Shown: positions 1 through 6,870 of the stretch, in pieces
How the letters are laid out: the number at the start of each line of letters is the position of its first letter
How positions within the stretch are numbered: position 1 is the stretch's first letter
From: an uncultured Bacilli bacterium
GTDB taxonomy: Bacteria; Bacillota_I; Bacilli_A; RF39; UBA660
Direction of reading: 5' to 3'
Length of the DNA: 19,100 nucleotides
NCBI GenBank assembly: GCA_948874605.1
Contig: CAQRXS010000012.1
Span: forward strand, 1-19,100
Translations under genes and position numbers: made by a program
The notes under the pieces: model-generated
Databases searched by the model: none
What the model saw: the letters and a program-made list of their open reading frames with translations, nothing else
Told to the model about the DNA's origin: nothing

Positions 1-315
1 ATTTCCACTTCGAAGCATTAAGCCATACAATAAATCTTTTAAAGAAATTTCCTCTTCCATATTAATATATATTGCACTTCCATAAGCTTTTAAAACTTCC
101 TCGCCCACTTTTCGAACACTTTCTAAATCTTTATTTTCTAATGCAATCATACATGTCATAATTTTTGTTGTACTAGCAATCAACTTCTCTTTTTCTAAAT
201 TTTTGCCATCCAAAATGCGTCCTGAATCATAATCCATAACTGCATATGCCTCAGCACTAATAGCATTTACTTTTAAAGGTAAAAAAAGAAAGAATAATAG
301 TAAAAAGTATTTCAT
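1..315 (-). CDS. D-alanyl-D-alanine carboxypeptidase (PBP5/DacF type), N-terminal part
   Basis: Serine peptidase of family S11, which trims the terminal D-Ala from peptidoglycan stem pentapeptides outside the membrane. The visible 105 residues hold a signal peptide (about residues 1-18, ending near VNA), the start of the mature protein with the YAVMDYDSGRIL segment typical of the family, the active-site SxxK motif as STTK (residues 48-51), and the second motif as SGN (residues 103-105) at the very edge. The rest of the gene, including the KTG motif, lies outside the window. Two ATGs follow the AGGTGAT ribosome site; the second (315) is chosen because the first leaves almost no spacing. It follows the lipoprotein gene by 38 bases with no convincing terminator, so it probably belongs to the same transcript. 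The family is secure from motifs; the paralogue is not determined. Confidence 0.9.
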   Translation of the reverse strand, partial: MKYFLLLFFLFLPLKVNAISAEAYAVMDYDSGRILDGKNLEKEKLIASTTKIMTCMIALENKDLESVRKVGEEVLKAYGSAIYINMEEEISLKDLLYGLMLRSGN

Positions 316-353
316 CATATCACCTAAAAAAGCATATGAAAAAGAGGCTTATT

Positions 354-893
354 TTAGTCCTCTTTGTTTCGATATAATCCATGAATTTTTTCAATAACTT
401 CACGAGTAGGATTTTCGAGCACCCAAATTTCACCCTGTAAATTTACATCAAAATTAACAGTATATTTTACACGTCTTTTTTCTTTTTTCATATAGTTCAA
501 TTGTAAATCAAAATATTTCTCTTTATTGATTGAACCATCTGTCATTTCATATTCATTTTTATGTTCTTGCATTTCACGCTCTGCATCAATACGGCTTTGT
601 TCATAATCATAGACAGTAAGTTCGACTGTTATTTCAGCATGATCGCGATTATATTTTTCAGAAACAATTTTATATTCTAAATCAACATACTGCTTTTTCA
701 TAATCAACCGATACAATTCTTCTTGCTCTGCTAAAAGATTTTCTTGTCTCAATAATTCATTTAATGCAATTGTAACTTCTTCTTCACTATTTCGAAATTT
801 ATTTAAATAATCCCGAACTGGTTCAGTAGCATAAGACCTCGCACATCCACTTAGAAAAAAAACAAGGAAGAAGCATAAAAATATTTTTTTCAT
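354..893 (-). CDS. Putative lipoprotein of unknown function
   Basis: A 179-residue exported protein. Residues 1-17 are a classic lipoprotein signal: lysines at 2-3, a hydrophobic core and the lipobox LSGC with the lipidated cysteine at 17. The mature part is charged, largely helical at first (EEEVTIALNELL), then shows alternating segments such as AEITVELTVYDY and KYTVNFDVN. That layout resembles the NTF2/cystatin-like folds of many Firmicute lipoproteins, but I do not recognise a named family. Its ATG overlaps the stop of the upstream gene by four bases (ATGA), so the two are translationally coupled. The neighbouring carboxypeptidase and uppP suggest an envelope role, which is only an inference from context. 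Confidence 0.8.
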   Translation of the reverse strand: MKKIFLCFFLVFFLSGCARSYATEPVRDYLNKFRNSEEEVTIALNELLRQENLLAEQEELYRLIMKKQYVDLEYKIVSEKYNRDHAEITVELTVYDYEQSRIDAEREMQEHKNEYEMTDGSINKEKYFDLQLNYMKKEKRRVKYTVNFDVNLQGEIWVLENPTREVIEKIHGLYRNKED

Positions 894-1525
894 AAGCGTT
901 CCTTATAAGACATTTTAATAATTTTGGCAATTTGATGAAATTTAGCAAAAGTCTCTTTTTTTAATTCTTCCGTCATATCTTCTAACATTTTTTCAAAATT
1001 AGATTCCAAAGAACCAAACCATTCGTAGTAAAGATAACTACATTTAATTTGATTCTTATTTTCTCTCAAAGTATTTAATTCCACTTCAATCAAGTGCTTT
1101 TCAGCTGTAATTTGCCGTAATTCTTGTCTTTGTTTAAGTTTACTTTCAATTTTATACAAAACAGAAGAAGGCTTAATAGCAAAAGCAACTTCATTACAAT
1201 TATTCTCATCTTCCATTAATAATCGACTTCGTGATATAGTACGCCCACACCCATCAACTTCAAGTAAGATACAATTTTTGGTACTAGAAAATAAAATACA
1301 GCTTAATTTTTCTTTTGAATTTTTAACAATGGTTTTTTCTAAATATTTTTGAATCCATTCTTGATCAAAAACAACATTATATTTAAAAAAAGATTTAATA
1401 TCGGATTCTGTTACCCTAACTAATGGAACTTTTTTTATAGGCAAGATAGCATCAGTTTCCTCCCATTCATAAAAATCCCATAAGTCTATTTCTAAATTTG
1501 CCAATACATCATAATAGTAGTGCAT
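890..1525 (-). CDS. Conserved cytosolic protein, DUF3603-like
   Basis: A 211-residue soluble protein with no signal or membrane segment. The start MHYYYDVLANL at 1525 is chosen because AAAGGA lies 9-10 bases upstream; an in-frame ATG 22 codons earlier lies inside the preceding gene. The N-terminal third has the pattern YYYDVL, FYEWEETD, IKKVPLVRV, which I associate from memory with the DUF3603 family of Bacilli. The C-terminal half (about residues 130-211) is a long charged helix with EVELNTLRENKNQ, followed by YLYYEWFG. Function is unknown even in the family. It sits six bases after the small membrane protein and overlaps the lipoprotein start by four bases, so the three are one operon. The family call is tentative; that it is a real gene is nearly certain. 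Confidence 0.75.
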   Translation of the reverse strand: MHYYYDVLANLEIDLWDFYEWEETDAILPIKKVPLVRVTESDIKSFFKYNVVFDQEWIQKYLEKTIVKNSKEKLSCILFSSTKNCILLEVDGCGRTISRSRLLMEDENNCNEVAFAIKPSSVLYKIESKLKQRQELRQITAEKHLIEVELNTLRENKNQIKCSYLYYEWFGSLESNFEKMLEDMTEELKKETFAKFHQIAKIIKMSYKERL

Positions 1526-1530
1526 AATAT

Positions 1531-1737
1531 CTATCCTTTCTTTTTTAAAGAAACTACAATGAGAAGAATACCTAATAATCCTATGAAACATTCTACTCTT
1601 CTACTAATAAAATAAACATATTTTTGAATATTATACCCAAAAGTAAAAAGATTTAAATAAAGAATTCCAAAAAAAAGACTAATAGACAAAAAAAGGATTC
1701 CCAAAAGACAAAGAATAAATTTTTTTATAATACTCAC
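1531..1737 (-). CDS. Small two-helix membrane protein
   Basis: A product of about 68 residues with two hydrophobic segments (roughly 5-30 and 50-64) separated by a polar stretch with a RR pair, ending in KKKG. The lysine-rich ends fit a hairpin with both termini in the cytosol. The N-terminal part resembles the AmaP/DUF2273 membrane anchors of Firmicutes, but the soluble part of AmaP is absent, so this is only a resemblance. The start is uncertain. The first usable codon is GTG at 1737, but the ribosome-site-like GGGTGAG overlaps it and better fits initiation a few codons later at ATT or ATA. It ends six bases before the DUF3603-like gene, whose ribosome site lies in its last codons. Confidence 0.6.
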   Translation of the reverse strand: MSIIKKFILCLLGILFLSISLFFGILYLNLFTFGYNIQKYVYFISRRVECFIGLLGILLIVVSLKKKG

Positions 1738-1769
1738 CCATAAAATTCTATTTCTTATTTTGAGTTTTT

Positions 1770-1792
1770 AGTATATAATGTTGTATGGTGAT
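1770..1792. promoter_or_regulatory. Overlapping divergent -10 elements between the envelope operon and uppP
   Basis: On the plus strand a perfect TATAAT (1774-1779) would start transcription near 1786, and GGTGAT (1787-1792) precedes the chosen uppP ATG at 1796. On the minus strand TATACT (1775-1770) overlaps the same bases and could serve the small membrane protein gene. Neither has a convincing -35 at normal spacing. If both are used, the two promoters cannot be occupied together. Confidence 0.35.
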
Positions 1793-1795
1793 TGT

Positions 1796-2611
1796 ATGGA
1801 ATTGATAAAATATATTATACTAGGAATTATTCAAGGGTTTACAGAACCCCTTCCAATTTCTAGTAGTGGACATTTAGTGTTATTTAAAAATGTATTTAAT
1901 ACAGATATGTTACTAGCAGATGTAAATTTTGAAATCATTGTAAATTTTGGTTCTTTCTTAGCTATTTTACTTATCTTTTGGAAAGATATTGTAAAACTTG
2001 TAACTGCATTTTTTTGCTTTATTTTTAACAAAAAGAAAAGAAAGGAATACCAAAGTGATTATAAATACTGTTGGTTAATTATTATAGGAAGTATTCCAGT
2101 AGGTTTAGCAGGTATTTTATTAAAGGACAAGATTGATGCCCTATCTGGACATATGATGGTTCTTGGCATAGCCTTTTTAATTACATCGATCATGTTATTT
2201 TTAGTCAAAAATGCAAATGGAAAAAAAGAAGACCATGATATTACTTACAAGGACGCAATTATTATAGGTCTTTTACAAATGGTAGCTTTAACTCCTGGAA
2301 TTAGTCGAAGCGGTACAGTTTTAGTAGGATGTTTACTATGTGGTCTTTCAAGAGCTGCATCATTAAAATACACTTTCATGTTATATTTTCCAGTGAGTAT
2401 AGCTTCGATGGGATTAGGCATGTTAGACTTGTTAGAAGCAGGTAATATTGGAAGTTTGTTATTACCATATTTAGCAGGACTAGTGGCTGCCGGAATCGTA
2501 ACTTATTTTACATATCGTTGGTTATCAAATTTAGTTCAAAAAGGACGACTTTGGAAATTCTCTATTTACTGTTTCTGCTTAGCAATATTCGTTTTAATTT
2601 ATTTTCGTTAA
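1796..2611 (+). CDS. uppP: Undecaprenyl-diphosphate phosphatase (BacA/UppP family)
   Basis: Integral membrane enzyme that converts undecaprenyl diphosphate to undecaprenyl phosphate, recycling the lipid carrier for peptidoglycan and other wall polymers; extra copies give bacitracin resistance. The 271-residue product has about eight hydrophobic segments and both family signatures: IIQGFTEPLPISSSGHL at residues 11-27 (Glu17, Ser and His of the active site) and PGISRSGT near residue 170 with the catalytic Arg. The proline after TE, where Phe or Trp is usual, is slightly unusual. The ATG at 1796 is preferred over 1778 because the latter overlaps the -10 box and GGTGAT lies just before 1796. It is a single-gene unit with its own terminator, divergent from the envelope operon. 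Confidence 0.95.
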   Translation: MELIKYIILGIIQGFTEPLPISSSGHLVLFKNVFNTDMLLADVNFEIIVNFGSFLAILLIFWKDIVKLVTAFFCFIFNKKKRKEYQSDYKYCWLIIIGSIPVGLAGILLKDKIDALSGHMMVLGIAFLITSIMLFLVKNANGKKEDHDITYKDAIIIGLLQMVALTPGISRSGTVLVGCLLCGLSRAASLKYTFMLYFPVSIASMGLGMLDLLEAGNIGSLLLPYLAGLVAAGIVTYFTYRWLSNLVQKGRLWKFSIYCFCLAIFVLIYFR

Positions 2612-2634
2612 GAGTGAATAAACTCTTTTTTTTA
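2610..2634 (+). terminator. Rho-independent terminator of uppP
   Basis: A 6-bp stem AAGAGT/ACTCTT with a six-base loop begins in the uppP stop codon and is followed by a run of eight or more T. Confidence 0.75.
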
Positions 2635-2644
2635 TTTACAAATA

Positions 2645-2673
2645 CAAAAAAATACTATGAAACCACATAGTAT
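2645..2673 (-). terminator. Rho-independent terminator of the rmuC-ppx unit
   Basis: Read on the minus strand, an 8-bp stem ATACTATG/CATAGTAT with loop TGGTTT is followed by seven T. It lies 23 bases beyond the stop of the Ppx/GppA-like gene and back to back with the uppP terminator. Confidence 0.78.
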
Positions 2674-2696
2674 AAATTTAGTACTCCATATAAAAA

Positions 2697-3581
2697 TTAT
2701 TTACTTAATTTAATTTTTAATCCCTCATCCATATTAATTTTAGTTGGAACAATATATTTTGCATTTATTTGATGAGATATTAGATTGGTTGTAACTTTCA
2801 TTGCTCTTGAACCATCAAACCATTTAGGATTATCACTACTTTGTCTTATTTTATTAAGAGAAGTAACAAATGCATTTCTATCATATTGGTCACTCATTTC
2901 TCTGGTAATAATATATTTTTGATTGGAACTTGTATAAAGATTATTTTCCAATAATTCATATCCTGCATTATCATACCAATATAAATGGTCTCCGCCAGCT
3001 AAAATTAAAATGTCAGCTTCTACCTTAATATCCCCGATTAAATTAGCAACATAATAATATACTTCATCAAAAGTAACCATCGGAATATCATCCTTTAAAC
3101 TAGGAAATCTTTTTGTAATATCTACTACTCCGAAATCAAAATATTTTTTATCTATCACTTTTTTATCTTTTACAAATAAAAGCTCAATGGAACCACCTCC
3201 ACCAATAAAGATACACATAGTTTTATTATAATCTATTTCGTCATAACAACCGATTGCAGTGTAATAAACCTCATCTTCTTGACTAACAACGTTGATTTTT
3301 AATCGATATTTTCTATATAATATTTCATTGATATTTTCTAATTCCTCTTTGGATAGACTTCTAAAAATACTACATCCATAAATATGAATATTATTTGTGT
3401 ATTGAAAAGAATTTTCTATTACGTTATATAATTTATTTAAATCTTCTGTCGCAATTTCTGTATTATAATGATTCTTAAATTCAATCGTTGTTGTGTCCTC
3501 ATATATAACTTTTTTATCTTCATAAATATGTGTTTTCGTATTATTACTACCTATTTCTATAATTCCAAACCTACTCGTCAT
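2697..3581 (-). CDS. Short Ppx/GppA-family phosphatase-like protein
   Basis: A 294-residue protein with the ASKHA (actin-like ATPase) fold of the exopolyphosphatase/pppGpp phosphatase family. The phosphate-1 loop is FGIIEIGSNNTK (residues 5-16), the phosphate-2 loop is CIFIGGGGSIEL (near residue 143), and ILAGGD near residue 196 matches the later nucleotide-site glycine motif. It lacks the C-terminal HD-like domain of full-length Ppx, so it is a two-lobe core like the shorter family members. Substrates could be polyphosphate, pppGpp or another phosphate ester; the sequence does not decide. GAGGT lies six bases before the ATG. It follows rmuC by 18 bases and shares its promoter and the downstream terminator. 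Confidence 0.82.
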   Translation of the reverse strand: MTSRFGIIEIGSNNTKTHIYEDKKVIYEDTTTIEFKNHYNTEIATEDLNKLYNVIENSFQYTNNIHIYGCSIFRSLSKEELENINEILYRKYRLKINVVSQEDEVYYTAIGCYDEIDYNKTMCIFIGGGGSIELLFVKDKKVIDKKYFDFGVVDITKRFPSLKDDIPMVTFDEVYYYVANLIGDIKVEADILILAGGDHLYWYDNAGYELLENNLYTSSNQKYIITREMSDQYDRNAFVTSLNKIRQSSDNPKWFDGSRAMKVTTNLISHQINAKYIVPTKINMDEGLKIKLSK

Positions 3582-3599
3582 ACATATACCTCAATATTT

Positions 3600-4697
3600 T
3601 TAATTAGTAATTTTTTGCAGTTCAGCATCACTTGTTGTGCCAAGTTCCACTTTATTAATAGAATCAAATCTCTTCGTTATTTTATCTGTCGTAATATTAA
3701 TATCCTTTACTTCCTTGCTTACCGTTTCGATACTACGAGATAATTTTTCCCATCTCTCTTTATAACGCGCAAATTCATCGGATAAACGACTCAATTCTAT
3801 TTGAATTACTTTTGCATACTTATCTCGTTCAAGATTTTTAATAATCATTGCCACTGTGGTTAAAGTACTCATAAGAGTTGTTGGTGATGTAAGCCAAACA
3901 TGTCTATCATAAGCATACTTTAGTAAGTCAGAATGATAAGCATTAATTTCTGCGAAAATGGCTTCTGCAGGTAAAAATAAAATAGCTTGATCTGCAGTAT
4001 ATTCATGAATAATATATTTATTACTAATCGCATCAATATGTTTTTTTACATCTAATTTAAATGCTTTCAAAGCAACATTTCGCTCATCTTTACTTAAATT
4101 ACGATTCGTCATTTTTTCATAATTTTCTAATGGAAATTTCGAATCAATGCAAATATTCCCCATGGGTTCAGGAGCATGAATCATCGAGTCCGCTATAAAT
4201 CCATTTGGCAATTTACATTGTAATTCATATATCCCCTTATTATTATCTCCAAATACACTTGATAAAATATAATTTAAATTAACTTCTCCAAATATCCCTC
4301 TTGTCTTTTTATCTGTTAAAACACTTTGTAAAGAAACAATATCCATCGATAAAGAATCTATTTTTTTCTGAGCCTCATCAATTCTAGATAAATGTTCTAA
4401 AACATTCGTAAAAGTCTTATTTGTTTTTTCAAAATTTTCATCCAACCTAGAATTTACCTTTTCATTCATCCATATAAGTCGTTCTTCAATTTTTTTATTA
4501 AGGCTTTCAAAATCTTCTTTCAAATTATTTGAAAAACCATATTTAAATTCCCCTAATTCCTTTGTAAATCTAGTTTCAAAATTTCCAATTTTCTCGGTTA
4601 TGCTAACATCGTTTTGTTTATTTTTACTAACTTTAAAAATCAAAAATATCAAAAGACTAATTACAATTACTAATAAAAATATAAGAATCCATTCCAT
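3600..4697 (-). CDS. rmuC: DNA recombination protein RmuC
   Basis: A 365-residue member of the RmuC family, linked to limiting inversions and rearrangements, with a predicted restriction-endonuclease-like (PD-(D/E)XK) core. One N-terminal transmembrane helix (about 3-22) is followed by a coiled-coil stretch (30-130: GNFETRFTKELGEF, LNKKIEERL, IDEAQKKIDSL). The catalytic-type core then carries KTRGIFGEVNL, CIDSKFPLENY and FLPAEAIFAEI. The CIDSKFP segment is the conserved D-x-K portion of the family. A further helical tail follows. AAGAGG lies seven bases before the ATG, and a good promoter precedes it. First gene of a two-gene unit with the Ppx/GppA-like gene. The length is near that of other Firmicute RmuC proteins. 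Confidence 0.92.
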   Translation of the reverse strand: MEWILIFLLVIVISLLIFLIFKVSKNKQNDVSITEKIGNFETRFTKELGEFKYGFSNNLKEDFESLNKKIEERLIWMNEKVNSRLDENFEKTNKTFTNVLEHLSRIDEAQKKIDSLSMDIVSLQSVLTDKKTRGIFGEVNLNYILSSVFGDNNKGIYELQCKLPNGFIADSMIHAPEPMGNICIDSKFPLENYEKMTNRNLSKDERNVALKAFKLDVKKHIDAISNKYIIHEYTADQAILFLPAEAIFAEINAYHSDLLKYAYDRHVWLTSPTTLMSTLTTVAMIIKNLERDKYAKVIQIELSRLSDEFARYKERWEKLSRSIETVSKEVKDINITTDKITKRFDSINKVELGTTSDAELQKITN

Positions 4698-4721
4698 ACT
4701 AGAGCCTCTTTTCTTTCATTC

Positions 4722-4750
4722 AGTATATCAAACAATTGTATCTTTTACAA
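4722..4750 (-). promoter_or_regulatory. Sigma-A-type promoter for rmuC
   Basis: On the minus strand, TTGTAA (4750-4745), a 17-base spacer and TATACT (4727-4722), with TGA just before the -10 making an extended -10. The predicted start near 4715 gives a short leader carrying AAGAGG. Confidence 0.6.
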
Positions 4751-4751
4751 C

Positions 4752-4779
4752 AAAAAAACTCTTTACATTTTTAGAGTTT
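4752..4779 (-). terminator. Terminator overlapping the end of the upstream gene
   Basis: On the minus strand, a 7-bp stem AGAGTTT read as AAACTCT/AGAGTTT, with the stop codon of the helical protein inside its ten-base loop and a T run beyond. It separates that gene from the rmuC promoter, whose -35 begins almost at once. Confidence 0.68.
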
Positions 4780-5569
4780 CTTGTTTATCATATTTCATAT
4801 TTTCAATACAAATTAACAAAGCCTCACAAAAGTTTGGCGTATACTCACAACTTAAAAATAAAATGCTTTCATTAATTTGACATAAAATATCCTTTATATT
4901 TTGCAAGTGTTGAGGATAATTCTGAATTTCTGTTTCAACTTGTAACATTCGCGATAAGTATCGTGTATCATTCAAATCTAATTTTGTTTCTTTTTGTAGA
5001 CTTTCTAAAGCATTTAAATAGATTTTATAAAGATTACTAAGACTTCTATTATCTTCATTTAGTTCGCAAGAAGTAAACTCTTCTAATTCATGTGCTAGTT
5101 CCTCCAATAACCATTTCATTGGTTCTTTTAAAACAGAATTTTCTTTGCCAGAACGAAGAATTTTTTCAAGAAATGGTTCATATTTTTTCAAGCTAGCAAA
5201 CTTAAGCGCAATCTTCGCATGCTGTTGCAATTCTTCTACCTTCTTCTTATTTTTATAAAATCTTTTTACTTCATTACTATATTTAGCACTAAATTCTTGT
5301 TGTAAATTGCTTAATTCTTCCTTGGATAAATCATTGTTATATTTTGCAGATAACTTTTTCCAATTTAAGTATCTTCCCAATATTTTCGTAAATGGTATGC
5401 CTGTATCAAATTCAAGTAAAATCAAAGACTTTTGCTCGTGTGGTAATTTTCCAAAATGATCTACCGCATTTTCTATTCCGGATAAAGAACAAAAATATAA
5501 TTCTTCCAGTTCTTCTTGACTTTGCTTAAAATATACTTCATACATATATAATATATTTTCTATATCCAT
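4763..5569 (-). CDS. Helical protein of unknown function
   Basis: A 268-residue soluble protein that I do not recognise. It is rich in Lys, Glu, Leu and Asn and appears all-helical, with coiled-coil-like stretches around residues 85-125 (LSKEELSNLQQEFSAKY, KNKKKVEELQQHAKIALKF) and 150-200 (WLLEELAHELEEF). No signal peptide, membrane segment or catalytic motif is evident. The start at 5569 is chosen because GGGGGAG lies eight bases upstream; the ATG seven codons earlier lies over that site. It has its own promoter in front and a terminator over its stop codon, so it is a single-gene unit. Confidence 0.7.
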   Translation of the reverse strand: MDIENILYMYEVYFKQSQEELEELYFCSLSGIENAVDHFGKLPHEQKSLILLEFDTGIPFTKILGRYLNWKKLSAKYNNDLSKEELSNLQQEFSAKYSNEVKRFYKNKKKVEELQQHAKIALKFASLKKYEPFLEKILRSGKENSVLKEPMKWLLEELAHELEEFTSCELNEDNRSLSNLYKIYLNALESLQKETKLDLNDTRYLSRMLQVETEIQNYPQHLQNIKDILCQINESILFLSCEYTPNFCEALLICIENMKYDKQETLKM

Positions 5570-5598
5570 TAAAGTCTCCCCCTGTTTCAATAGATGCT

Positions 5599-5627
5599 AT
5601 TCTACAACAGGAAAAAATAAAATGCAA
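5599..5627 (-). promoter_or_regulatory. Sigma-A-type promoter for the helical protein
   Basis: On the minus strand, TTGCAT (5627-5622), a 17-base spacer and TAGAAT (5604-5599). It starts just after the rhodanese stop codon, and no hairpin terminator is visible between them. Confidence 0.55.
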
Positions 5628-5633
5628 GAAAAA

Positions 5634-5891
5634 TTAAGAATACAATACTTGTGTAACATCATACCCAAAATATTCGAGCATCGTTACCACTCTTCTACTG
5701 TGCACACCTTTACGACAAATAAAATAATATGGGTTTTCTTTTTTCAAATATTTATCATAATATAACATAAATTTTTGGTAAGGAATATTAATTGCATCCA
5801 TTGGATGATTATATAAATAGTCTTGCGGACTCGACAAATCAATTAATGTCCCCATACTTTTATTATACTGCTCTAACTGAATTTTTTTCAT
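5634..5891 (-). CDS. Single-domain rhodanese-like protein
   Basis: An 85-residue rhodanese domain, a fold that transfers sulfane sulfur through a catalytic cysteine persulfide. The N-terminal LIDLSSPQDYLYNHPMDAIN matches the conserved L-I-D-x-R/S...H-I-x-G-A-x-N pattern. The active loop is CRKGVHS with Cys59, where the second basic position (usually CxxGxRS) is His instead of Arg. It is shorter than most stand-alone rhodaneses (about 100 residues). ATG at 5891 is chosen because AGGTG (5902-5898) lies six bases upstream; the earlier GTG and ATG overlap it. A 6-bp ATGCAT repeat flanks the ribosome site and could form a hairpin around it. The sulfur acceptor is unknown; the TtcA-like enzyme at 14.4 kb needs sulfur, but no link is shown. 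Confidence 0.85.
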   Translation of the reverse strand: MKKIQLEQYNKSMGTLIDLSSPQDYLYNHPMDAINIPYQKFMLYYDKYLKKENPYYFICRKGVHSRRVVTMLEYFGYDVTQVLYS

Positions 5892-5942
5892 ATGCATCAC
5901 CTATATTAAAGTATGCATTTTTTCTAATTTAGCATATAATAT

Positions 5943-6812
5943 TTACCTAGTTTCTTCAAGTAGTGCGTGATACGCATAAGGTTTACGATAATAAGAATTA
6001 CTTTCTCTTTTACAATAATCCCTTATTTCATGTAAAGGAAAATCGACTACTTGAATTTCTTCATTCTCTCCCATGATTAATACCTTATTATCTAATTCTT
6101 GAAAACTTTCTTTTCTTACTATCGGGCTGAATGCGGAAGACTTACCACCGTCATTAGCATAATTTACGGTTACAATTCCAACAGAATTTTCATATGCACG
6201 CACCTTTAATTGTTCCAATCTTATTTTAGTCATGAAACAAGCATTTGGAACAACAATTATTTCAGCACCTTTTAACATTAAAGATCGAGCGCTTTCTGGA
6301 AAATCTCTATCATAGCAAATCATCGCCCCTATCTTAACTTTACCATTCCTATACACCAAATCACCAACTTGAAATTCCCGTCCTGATGACATGTATGCTT
6401 CCATTTTGTAATCAACCGTATGAACTTTAGAATACTTAAGCACTGTTTGTCCTTGTGAATCAATTATCATAACCGTATTATAAGGCAAATCACTACCTTC
6501 TTCTAAAAACGTAATAGCAATTGCCATTTCTAGTTCTTTGGCTAGATTTTTAAAGGTAGTAACAAAGCGACTACTTTCTGTAACAGCTTTATTTTTCCAT
6601 TTATTAAATTGCGAATATGATACATCTTGATTATCACTTAATCTTCCTTCAAAAAGTAATTCATATCCTGTATTCCAAAGCTCCGGAAAAACAGCAATAT
6701 CAGCATCTTGAGCTTTGGCTTTTTTACAAAATTCAATTCCTTTTTTGATAGCAAGTACTTCATTTTCTTCTCTATTTAACTGTAGTAATGCCACTTTAAA
6801 AATATTATTCAT
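5943..6812 (-). CDS. Carbon-nitrogen hydrolase (nitrilase superfamily amidase)
   Basis: A 289-residue nitrilase-superfamily hydrolase with the complete Glu-Lys-Cys triad: Glu44 in AVFPELW, Lys129 in YSKVH and Cys166 in GAMICYDRDFPESAR. These enzymes cleave non-peptide C-N bonds such as carbamoyl or amide groups. The closest described type by general appearance is the N-carbamoylputrescine amidase/beta-ureidopropionase branch, but the substrate cannot be read from sequence. The start at 6812 follows GGGGAGGT by about seven bases; the in-frame ATG 17 codons upstream has no such site. It lies 58 bases after the UbiB-like gene with no terminator seen, so it may be cotranscribed. Length and motifs are normal for the family. 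Confidence 0.9.
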   Translation of the reverse strand: MNNIFKVALLQLNREENEVLAIKKGIEFCKKAKAQDADIAVFPELWNTGYELLFEGRLSDNQDVSYSQFNKWKNKAVTESSRFVTTFKNLAKELEMAIAITFLEEGSDLPYNTVMIIDSQGQTVLKYSKVHTVDYKMEAYMSSGREFQVGDLVYRNGKVKIGAMICYDRDFPESARSLMLKGAEIIVVPNACFMTKIRLEQLKVRAYENSVGIVTVNYANDGGKSSAFSPIVRKESFQELDNKVLIMGENEEIQVVDFPLHEIRDYCKRESNSYYRKPYAYHALLEETR

Positions 6813-6870
6813 AAAATTACCTCCCCTTTGCTTCTTGTTCTTTTTTATAAAAGGAATCCACAAGCCAATT

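Noticed and set aside
3468..3743. Plus-strand reading frame across the rmuC/Ppx junction
   Set aside because: It is the antisense shadow of two well-supported minus-strand genes, has no ribosome site and resembles no protein.
5892..5915. ATGCAT repeat around the rhodanese ribosome site as a riboswitch or thermosensor
   Set aside because: The stem is only six AT-rich pairs with a large loop, and nothing else supports a structured leader; noted in the gene entry only.
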